Virus record (IMG/VR): IMGVR_UViG_3300006810_000402
Span: 1 to 23,368 of that record
Reading direction: 5' to 3' (one strand)
Length of the DNA stretch: 23,368 nucleotides
Source of the DNA: a virus
This document shows positions 1 through 6,600 of this stretch, piece after piece. The position numbers and the translations under genes are program-made. Below the pieces are notes generated by a model that did no database searches, was not told the origin of the DNA, and saw only the letters and a program-made list of their open reading frames with translations. Every line of letters begins with the position of its first letter. Positions within the stretch are counted from its first letter, which is position 1.

Positions 1-321
1 CTGAGCATGGATCTGCTCGAAGAAGCTAAATGCCCGGGCCATACTCAGGATCTCCGGCTTCTTGAACAACTTACACACCGTATCTCCCCAATACTCGGAG
101 ATCCCCATTTCAGCAACCGTAAACCCTCGTAACACCCCAGCGATCAAATCTTTCTCGCTCTGCGACAGATTATGGTGCCAGTCATTGACATCAGAAGCCA
201 TCGCAACCTCTTCCGGCCTCCACACAGACGCCACAGCGCTTTGGTAGTATTCGAAGAATTCTGGATACTCATAGCCCGACTTCGCCTTGTACAGCATCGG
301 GACATGGGAAAGGATGGACAT
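1..321 (-). CDS. nrdB: Ribonucleotide reductase class I beta subunit (R2), N-terminal part, runs off the left edge
   Basis: This is the radical-generating small subunit of ribonucleotide reductase, which with NrdA makes deoxynucleotides for phage replication in the cytoplasm. The 107 codons present read YPEFFEYYQSAV, then WRPEEV and DVNDWHHNLSQSEKD, then a helix ending VAEMGISEYW, then FSFFEQIHAQ at the edge. These match the R2 family in order: the Trp-Arg-Pro-Glu-Glu segment, the first metal ligand (Glu in VAE, in the place of E. coli Asp84), and the Glu and His ligands of E-x-x-H. The radical Tyr position, four residues after that His, lies outside the window, so the cofactor subclass cannot be told. 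The ATG at 321 is the only start; the in-frame stop upstream is the stop of the preceding gene, 18 bp away. Cyanophages often carry nrdA and nrdB; which gene follows cannot be seen. Confidence 0.87.
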   Translation of the reverse strand, partial: MSILSHVPMLYKAKSGYEYPEFFEYYQSAVASVWRPEEVAMASDVNDWHHNLSQSEKDLIAGVLRGFTVAEMGISEYWGDTVCKLFKKPEILSMARAFSFFEQIHAQ

Positions 322-339
322 AACTCTGTGCGATATGTG

Positions 340-522
340 TTAGTATAGCACGGAATCCTTGACTCCGCACTGGTCAAAAGCTCTGTACGAGTTGCCACGA
401 TAGACTAGCCATCGCCTCGCATCGCAGTGGATCTGATTCCACCACGACACATAGTTATCTTTTTGTTCGTCCGTATCGTATTTTACGCCTCGATACGTGG
501 CAATATGTTCTTGATTAGACAT
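340..522 (-). CDS. Small DUF4278-like protein (cyanobacterial YRGV repeat)
   Basis: A 60-residue protein with two copies of a Tyr-Arg-Gly motif: ATYRGVKYDT near the N-terminus and LVYRGNSYRAFD near the C-terminus. The YRGV-x-Y core is characteristic of DUF4278, a family of short proteins found mostly in cyanobacteria and their phages; its function is not known. Its start codon overlaps the stop of the 183-aa gene by 8 bases (ATGTCTAA), so the two are probably translationally coupled, and nrdB starts 18 bp downstream. No signal peptide or membrane segment is visible. The family call rests on the short motif only. Confidence 0.7.
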   Translation of the reverse strand: MSNQEHIATYRGVKYDTDEQKDNYVSWWNQIHCDARRWLVYRGNSYRAFDQCGVKDSVLY

Positions 523-1066
523 TTGGAAGAGCAGGGGTTTCAGGGAATCTCTCTCTAAGTTGAGCGAGAGAGGAGTCAGGGAGAGAGGCAGCTAGGACGC
601 GATAAGCATCGCTGAGAGCAGAGGTCCGGTCCGATTTCATCGGCGATTTATACTGCTCACCTTCTTTATAGTTCGGCACGACGGTATAGAACTTCTCCGT
701 CTTGATATCTTGCACCAGGTAATAGTTTTGTCCCGATGCCATGCCATTCTCTACGACAATATGACCGGTGGGGAGGTCGAGAGTTCCGGTGTCACCCGGC
801 TCTTTAGAGCCGGCTTCTGGCCGGTAATCATCTGTGTTACCGTAGCTAGATTTCTCGCCACCTCCCGTCTTCGCAACTCCTGAGGAGTCGGGACTAACAT
901 CGACACTGTGATATTCATCTTCTTGACTTTTTCCATCAGTGCCGGTTTCGTTAGCCGGAATATCGTTCGGACCAGTACCGAATCTGGCTTCGCCGAATTC
1001 GTAACTAACCTCTTCGGGGTCCAGAGATTTCCAGCCATAGGGCGGTGAAATTTGGTTATCAGACAT
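515..1066 (-). CDS. Hypothetical protein with disordered N-terminal half
   Basis: The 183-residue product is not recognised. Roughly residues 15-95 are rich in Gly, Ser, Asp, Glu, Thr and Pro with almost no hydrophobic clusters, and look disordered. A compact domain seems to follow from about residue 98, starting near GHIVVENGMASGQNYYLV, with alternating beta-type segments (KFYTVVPNY) and then a helix (ALSDAYRVLAASL). The gene follows an intrinsic terminator and a copy of the GTTGAAAGC motif 20 bp before its ATG, so it probably begins its own transcript, which then runs into the DUF4278 gene and nrdB. Its place in a DNA-metabolism group hints at, but does not show, a role in replication or host takeover. 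The frame is supported by neat coupling to the next gene. Confidence 0.72.
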   Translation of the reverse strand: MSDNQISPPYGWKSLDPEEVSYEFGEARFGTGPNDIPANETGTDGKSQEDEYHSVDVSPDSSGVAKTGGGEKSSYGNTDDYRPEAGSKEPGDTGTLDLPTGHIVVENGMASGQNYYLVQDIKTEKFYTVVPNYKEGEQYKSPMKSDRTSALSDAYRVLAASLPDSSLAQLRERFPETPALPNV

Positions 1067-1086
1067 GGAGTTATCTTATCTACTAA

Positions 1087-1096
1087 GCTTTCAACG
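1087..1096 (-). promoter_or_regulatory. GTTGAAAGC motif, copy 1 (upstream of the 183-aa gene)
   Basis: On the minus strand the sequence is CGTTGAAAGC followed by TTAGTAGATAAG, ending 20 bp before the ATG at 1066. It sits directly after a terminator hairpin, where a new transcript would be expected to start. The same 9-mer recurs at 9001-9009 and twice inside 9565-9582, each time pointing at a gene. Promoter function is inference; an operator or a leader RNA element is also possible. Confidence 0.5.
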
Positions 1097-1126
1097 AAAA
1101 GAAAGAGGGAGGTAAAGATACCTCCC
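1097..1126 (-). terminator. Intrinsic terminator after the SSB-like gene
   Basis: Read on the minus strand, an 8-bp perfect stem GGGAGGTA / TACCTCCC with a 4-base loop (TCTT) is followed at once by TCTTTCTTTT. It begins 11 bp after the stop codon of the gene at 1137-2072. Stem GC content, tight loop and the T-rich tail fit a Rho-independent terminator. It separates the SSB-like gene from the downstream group. Confidence 0.75.
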
Positions 1127-1136
1127 CCCAGAGCGA

Positions 1137-2072
1137 TCAGAAGTTGAGGTCGAGGCTGTCGTCAGCCACCTCTTCCTGAGCACTCAGGATCATCGAACAC
1201 CGGATCCGGGTCTTACCGCTATCAAGGATAGTCTTATCTTTGATAGTTACAGTGGCCGGCTTCTCCTCAGAGATCTCGGGCTGGGTCGAGAGCAGAGGAC
1301 GCAGTGATGCGTGTGCCCAGCACTCGGCCGTTTTACCCTCCTCAAGGTAGTCCTTGATCATGATACGGTAAGAAGTACCGTATTGAGTGTTAACACCGCG
1401 ATAGCTGATGACCTCGTAGTTAACATTCTCCTGGAGTTCACGAAAATCAATTTCGCGATCAGCACGAGGACGTGATTGGCCACGAGGGGCGACTTGCTGA
1501 ATCAGGCTGAGGATATCGGCCTCCTTGCCCTTCTTCATCAACGCGTTAAGCGCTTTGACTTCGGGCGGATTCTCCCAGTCAATGAAACGGATGGATACGG
1601 GGAGTACGACCTGCCCGTTACCATCTTCCTCGTCGACCGAGATCATGAAGGAGATGTCTTCACCGCGTCCGCTGAAGTTGAATTCAGAGAATTCGGCTTC
1701 CAGGGTACCGGAATCAGTGACGACGCCTTCTTTGGTCAGGGATACCGGGATGAAACGGTTACCCCATTGGATGTAGGCGCTACCGGTCTTTGTATCCTCT
1801 ACCCCGTCGTTTCCTGCCTTGAGGACAGGACCGAAGAGACGGGTGTAGACACCGTCCTCTGCTTTGATGAGGAAGGTGTTCTCTTCAAGGGGGAGCTCCT
1901 CGCCTGTAAGGGCAGAGAAGACCTTGTCGAGATCCCGACGCATTGCCTTCGGCATATTAGCGTTAGGCAGAGCAGTGTACTGACTGCTGTACTCGCGCCC
2001 TGCTAGCGGGGCGAGATCGGGGGATCCTGTACCCACCTGGATGGTGTTAACTGTGAAAGTGGCTGCTGCCAT
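1137..2072 (-). CDS. Putative single-stranded-DNA-binding protein (OB-fold-like, acidic C-terminal tail)
   Basis: This 311-residue protein probably coats single-stranded DNA during phage replication. Two features suggest it. The C-terminus is acidic and ends in an aromatic residue (EEVADDSLDLNF), as in bacterial SSB and T7 gp2.5, where the tail recruits partner enzymes. Residues about 218-262 have a beta-rich pattern, YEVISYRGVNTQYGTSYRI followed by AECWAHASLRPLL, resembling OB-fold DNA-binding domains with an NT-x-YG-x-SY strand and a Trp-Ala-x-Ser-x-Leu segment. The N-terminal 200 residues are not recognised and may hold another beta domain. The start is the ATG at 2072, with GAGAA a few bases upstream. 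The gene ends at an intrinsic terminator, and nrdB lies downstream. Overall similarity to gp32 is not evident, so the function is inferred. Confidence 0.55.
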   Translation of the reverse strand: MAAATFTVNTIQVGTGSPDLAPLAGREYSSQYTALPNANMPKAMRRDLDKVFSALTGEELPLEENTFLIKAEDGVYTRLFGPVLKAGNDGVEDTKTGSAYIQWGNRFIPVSLTKEGVVTDSGTLEAEFSEFNFSGRGEDISFMISVDEEDGNGQVVLPVSIRFIDWENPPEVKALNALMKKGKEADILSLIQQVAPRGQSRPRADREIDFRELQENVNYEVISYRGVNTQYGTSYRIMIKDYLEEGKTAECWAHASLRPLLSTQPEISEEKPATVTIKDKTILDSGKTRIRCSMILSAQEEVADDSLDLNF

Positions 2073-2149
2073 GGGTTGTTCTCACTGAGATATGGAGGAG
2101 CCAGATGCCCCTCTGCAGATACTGTAACATGAGATGCGGTGGTTTAGGA

Positions 2150-2434
2150 TTATTTAAGATTTGCCAGGTACTCCTGAGCCTGAAGTCTTATCCGGTAGAG
2201 TTGAGTACTCAGGGGGTTGAGGGGACACAGGGGGGGTATGTATAAGATCAAGATGCCCCGGATCCTGACCTCCCTCTCAAAAGGGCATTTGGCCGGGATG
2301 GCTTTGATCCACTTCTGAGCGAGTTCCGGCGTCCAGTGCTTAGGCTCGAGGAAGGTCAAGGAGAACTTCGGTAAAGCCTCTACTGCCTTGCCCCACCATA
2401 CCGGTGGTTTAACCCTGCGTGATTTATCGGACAT
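2150..2434 (-). CDS. Mo-nitro_C ("Mo-dependent nitrogenase C-terminal") domain protein
   Basis: A 94-residue protein whose C-terminal half closely follows the cyanobacterial family named Mo-dependent nitrogenase, C-terminal: IPAKCPFEREVRIRGILIL, then YIPPLCPLNPLSTQLYRIRL, then QAQEYLANL. The signature is IPAxCPFER followed by IPPLCxLNP and an amphipathic helix ending in YLA. The family name is misleading: these are small stand-alone cyanobacterial proteins of unknown function, and nothing here points to nitrogen fixation. Residues 1-45 are basic and Trp-rich (PPVWWGKAVEALPKF) and not recognised. The gene starts 3 bp after the DUF218 stop, so it belongs to the same transcript as the upstream glycosyltransferase and DUF218 genes. 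Two conserved cysteines are retained. Confidence 0.68.
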   Translation of the reverse strand: MSDKSRRVKPPVWWGKAVEALPKFSLTFLEPKHWTPELAQKWIKAIPAKCPFEREVRIRGILILYIPPLCPLNPLSTQLYRIRLQAQEYLANLK

Positions 2435-2437
2435 GGT

Positions 2438-2896
2438 TTACTCAATTCTTAGTAATTTTAGTTTTGGTTGACGAACCACAACAAACTTAGTAATTTTCCA
2501 AACTATTGCTCTGGTCCAATCAACCAAACAATACAAAAAGCTTTCCTTCTCCACTCCTCCTTCGATCCCCTCAGAAGCCGGAATAACCTCGGTTCTTCTC
2601 CCCCAAACTAGTTTTGCTAGTCCCAAGGAGCGGAAGAGATGTCTTGAGTCGGTAACTAAAAATACCTTGGAAGAAGAAACCCATCTTCGTGTATGAATAA
2701 AGTTCCCCAAAGTATCGAGGGCTTCAACATCTATTTTAATAGGCAGTACTTCACCATCAATTATTTCTAAAGTCTGTTTAAGTTCAAGATCTGCCAATCC
2801 TGTGAGTACCACCTCATCGATATCATATTTATCAAGAAGCTCTCGGGTTTTAAGAGAGCGATGAGGATTGCCACCTAATTGAACAATAATAGTCAT
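2438..2896 (-). CDS. DUF218 / YdcF-like protein
   Basis: The 152-residue protein has the hallmarks of the DUF218 (YdcF/ElyC/SanA) fold: an N-terminal beta strand with a Gly-rich turn (MTIIVQLGGNPHRSLKTREL), a central IDVEALDTLGNF segment standing for the usual E-x-x-S-x-x-T-x-x-N motif, and VFLVTDSRHLFRSLGLAKLVW for the usual iilVTs-x-x-HmxRA strand-turn-helix. Family members are linked to envelope or polysaccharide metabolism in bacteria; the exact reaction is not established. Its ATG overlaps the glycosyltransferase stop (ATGA), so the pair is translationally coupled and may act on the same glycan or nucleotide-sugar process. Base composition is clearly AT-richer than in the SSB-like gene. 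A hydrophobic stretch near VDWTRAIVWKITKFVVV is not clearly a membrane segment. Confidence 0.65.
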   Translation of the reverse strand: MTIIVQLGGNPHRSLKTRELLDKYDIDEVVLTGLADLELKQTLEIIDGEVLPIKIDVEALDTLGNFIHTRRWVSSSKVFLVTDSRHLFRSLGLAKLVWGRRTEVIPASEGIEGGVEKESFLYCLVDWTRAIVWKITKFVVVRQPKLKLLRIE

Positions 2897-3627
2897 AAGA
2901 TTCCAATCTTTTCATGGCCTACTTTTACTCCGGGATGTAGCCAAATATCCACCCCGGCTTCCTTTAAATTAAGTTGGAACGAAATGTCTTCCGATAAACA
3001 ATCCACATGGCTATCAGAAATTCTAACATTCCTGGGGGCAAACCATGGATAATGGATTTTTTCCATCACTCCTTTTTTCATTAATACCCAGCCCATTCCG
3101 CACCAACCCACCCTATAAGGCTCGATTTTTTCTTCCACTGAGTCATCAAAACTGAATGAGTAAACGTTATCTTTATCGTAGATAGGGTGATTGGAGACCA
3201 GGTCTGTCTTTTTTTGTTTAATTTTTTTGTAAGTTTTGTCAAAAAACCCGCAAGATGGGTTTCCTGACTCGTCGGTATACCAACCAGCAACGATATCTTT
3301 ATCTACTTTTACAAGATTAATGAAATCCTGATTTGTGAAAAACACATCAGAATCGATCCATAAAATGTAGTCATAATCGATATTGCTTCTTTTAAACGGA
3401 GTTTGCAAAAGCCCATCTAAAGCAGTTCCACCTCCACAGACGTTTCTCAACCTGTGAATACATGAAGACTCATTTTGAGACATATATATTGAACATCTAT
3501 TTACAGTCAGTGAGGTGGTCAAATTAGTTAAATTAACCAAAAATCTCCCGGAATATGTTCTACCGGGAAGGCAAAAAATAATTTTTTTGAATGAAATTAG
3601 GCTTTGAGCTTCGGAGTCTGAGAGCAT
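2893..3627 (-). CDS. Glycosyltransferase, GT-A fold
   Basis: A 244-residue sugar transferase, expected to use a nucleotide sugar and a divalent metal in the cytoplasm. Residues 14-30 (KKIIFCLPGRTYSGRFL) form the first strand and nucleotide-binding loop. The acidic metal site is DYILWIDSDVFF (Asp-Ser-Asp at 92-94). An acceptor-side region follows with GWCGMGWVLMKKGVMEKI (174-191), then SEDISF (212-217) and a closing VGHEK with His238, a layout usual for Anp1/GT2-like enzymes. It is encoded just after the tail fibre gene and coupled to a DUF218 gene. The pair could decorate a virion protein or alter host surface sugars to block superinfection; both are guesses. The region is AT-rich (20 of 60 bases are G or C at 3181-3240 by hand count), unlike the fibre gene around 7141-7200 (35 of 60). 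Confidence 0.75.
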   Translation of the reverse strand: MLSDSEAQSLISFKKIIFCLPGRTYSGRFLVNLTNLTTSLTVNRCSIYMSQNESSCIHRLRNVCGGGTALDGLLQTPFKRSNIDYDYILWIDSDVFFTNQDFINLVKVDKDIVAGWYTDESGNPSCGFFDKTYKKIKQKKTDLVSNHPIYDKDNVYSFSFDDSVEEKIEPYRVGWCGMGWVLMKKGVMEKIHYPWFAPRNVRISDSHVDCLSEDISFQLNLKEAGVDIWLHPGVKVGHEKIGIL

Positions 3628-3669
3628 TTGTGGGTAGGTTGTAGTTAACTCATCATTATTCTACCATAG

Positions 3670-6600
3670 TTAGGAAACCCTCATAATATAAGCTAAAGCG
3701 TACCAAGATGGCTCAATTACATTTGCTTGAGTAATTGTATGAGAGTGCCCAGGAATGTTAAAGTTATGAGTATGACTAGGAACGGAGAATGTATGACTAT
3801 GAGACCCAATTGAGTGACTATGGGACTCTCCATTAAGGCTGTTTAAGCCCCCTGAATCACATGTCCCTCCCCTCACGCAGTCTCCGCCGGCTCCGGTAAA
3901 CCCATTTCCTGAGAATTGAACAATATTTTGATATACAGGACCGTCACTCCCCCCATTAATAGTAATCCTAGCTGCTGTGTTTGGAATGGCGGCGTGAGAG
4001 TGACGTGGTGTTTGACGGATGGTAAGGGCATGTCCTTGAGTCGTTAAAGAAACCTGATTGGTAGAACTGCTCACATTCCCGCCTGACGTGGTTGCTCCTA
4101 TCTCACTACTGATAGAGTCGGTAATTGCATCGATGGTCGGGCCTCCAGTCTTGGGATCAGAGTCAGACGATAAACCTTTAATAAATCTGTTTATTAAGTT
4201 TGGAGTAGTACGGCCATCTATTGTCTGGCCGTTGCAAAGCGCCCAATTTTGTGGTATTTCGGTAATAAGCCCCGACCACATAATAATTCCACCAATCGGA
4301 GTAAAACCTCCATAAGTGGGGTCTACCGACAGAGTGTATTGCAGGATGTCGTCATCAGGATCGGCCGGATCGCCATCTGGAGGGTTAATTAACTGCTGAG
4401 TTACTACTATACCAGTACCTTGGGCAAAAGCATTTTCAAACCGGATATTTAATTCTTCCGCAAGATCTTGGGCAGTAACTGCCACCTTATCGCTAACTCC
4501 GGCACTTCCCCGGCCCAGAGCACCTCTGATAACAGAGGAATCGGCTAATTGTACCAGTCCAGCTTTTTCCCTGCTGGCATATACTTCCGGAGGAGAGTTG
4601 GAAGCAACGATATCCCCGGTGGTAAGAGACTTGAATTGAGTATCGTTACTAAAGAAGATAGTTGTTCCCCGACCCATGACAAAACTTGAATTGTCTTGCA
4701 TGAGTAGGGTAGTATTGATGATGACATTATTAAGAACCTGGTTGGTGACGTTACCTGGTTCTGAATCGGCTTTGAGCGGGATTGCAAACTGCTCACCAGA
4801 GCGGAGGTCGAATACTGTCGTACCAATATAATAGCTCCCCTCCTCATTCATGCCCGTGGCATATACCCGGCCCCCATCTTCCTCGACAATGATCTTACCT
4901 AGAGCAAAGTCCTGCTCCAGCGGATCGCCTTGGAAAGTTGGGAAGGCCGTATCGTAGTTAAGATATCCTGTCCATTCCCATGTATGACCAGATGCTCTAA
5001 TAACCGAGGGACGGCGCAGACTCACCCTGATGCCCTGAGTTGTGGCACTAGAGGTAGTCTTAAGTTCAATAGGAGTTACGGATGGGGCAAGGGAATCACT
5101 GAAAAATACCCCGGGTCTTTCCTTAAAATTAACCAGGGCCTCCCGAGTAATAGATTCACTCGGATCTTCAGTTAGTTCTGGTTCATCGGCATCTTTTCTT
5201 GGGAAAATATCACCCGAAAATACACCACGGGCTGCTGAACCGAGAGTCAGGTAAGTGACAAATTTACCTGGAAACCTAATATCTGTCGATCCCGGCCTCA
5301 CCTGGTCGTCAAATGTTTTGACTTGGGTAATGGTAAGTGGATCCTTACCTAAAGTATTTCCCGCATTGAGGGGGAAGCCGGCTGTCCCAACCTGCTTCTC
5401 CATGATGTAGTACGGCTGAGGTCGACGAATTCCCTTTTCTTTGTTATAGCCGTCAAGGACAAGCTTATAGACTCTTTGGTCATCGGTTCTGTTGTCAGTA
5501 GCTCTGATAATTTTAACCGCGCTTCTGTCAAAAATAAAATCAAGAGTGGAGAACACCTCCGAAGTCCCACCAACTCCAGGTCTTAACTTAAATCTAAATG
5601 CGTAATAAAATTTCTTAAGCAGATATCCGTCATTGTCAATATCGCCAGTTCCCGGACGGGGTAAACCGGTGGCAGAATCAATCACTTCGGGATTTTCTTC
5701 AGTAATGTCGGTAGTAGATAGATTTACATACCACAGATTAAGAACATCATCCCAGACAAAAATTTTAGACCGATCGTCCAATTCAGCAAATCCTGGTGAT
5801 GATTCATTTGGAATTTGAATATCTCCGGAGTACAAGATTGAGTTGCCCACCTCATCAAACCCGGTAACATACAGCCTTCTTCTGTTTTCTCTTACTTGCC
5901 CGCCTGCATGGACATAAACCCCTGTTTCTAGTTTCTTGGTGTAAGAGTACTGCCCAAAGGCAATATCAGATGCCGATGGGGGAAAATTAAATGTATAAGG
6001 CGTAGCGGTATTTGAGTTTTGGATATAGAGCCGAATATTTGGAGTCTGAGGCTGGCCGGAATAAGTATTTACAATATACTCTAAAGTTTCTGTGTAACGA
6101 ATAACGCATCCTGTGTTGATTTCAATATCCGACAGAGTTGGTCGGGACCCGTCTGATAGAGTAGAATAACTAAGAGGGAGTGGCGGGATAATCTGTAATG
6201 CCTTGGTACCTGGGTACCCGGCGTCTGGGATGCCCTCATCTTGGCTGAAAGCTTCCGCTTTGTAACCAATTCCTCTCAGGGAAATGTCACCAAAGTCGGA
6301 GCAGGAGTTCGTAATTGAAAGGTCGGCTCCAGACTCAGAAACGAAGTGGTCGCTGTTGCCGATAACGAACACGGAGACGATTTGGATCGTCGCATCGTTG
6401 CTGCCCCGCGTACCGAAATGGCGGTACTTAAACGGGTCGTTGGTCGACGTTTTGTACTGCTTACCAGTGCCACTGCTCTTGTTGGTCGGAGGATCTTCGA
6501 AATAGGTGGTCGGAGTGAAACAGTTGGGGTCGGTTTGGAGACTAACTTGAGTGAAGTTAGCGGTAACCATCGATTTGAAGCCGGCTACTCGGCTTCCTTC

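Noticed and set aside
1-321. Loss of a metal ligand in the R2 protein (Ala in EEVAMASD)
   Set aside because: On alignment with E. coli R2 the first ligand is in the later helix, where Glu is present (VAEMG), so nothing is missing in the visible part.
144-398. 84-codon minus-strand frame at the left end
   Set aside because: It overlaps the clearly recognisable ribonucleotide reductase frame (1-321) and has an Arg/Ser-rich composition typical of a shifted frame.
1476-2006. Long open frame on the plus strand (176 codons) opposite the SSB-like gene
   Set aside because: It lies wholly inside the 311-residue minus-strand gene, has no recognisable motif and fits no neighbour; it is a mirror of codon bias.
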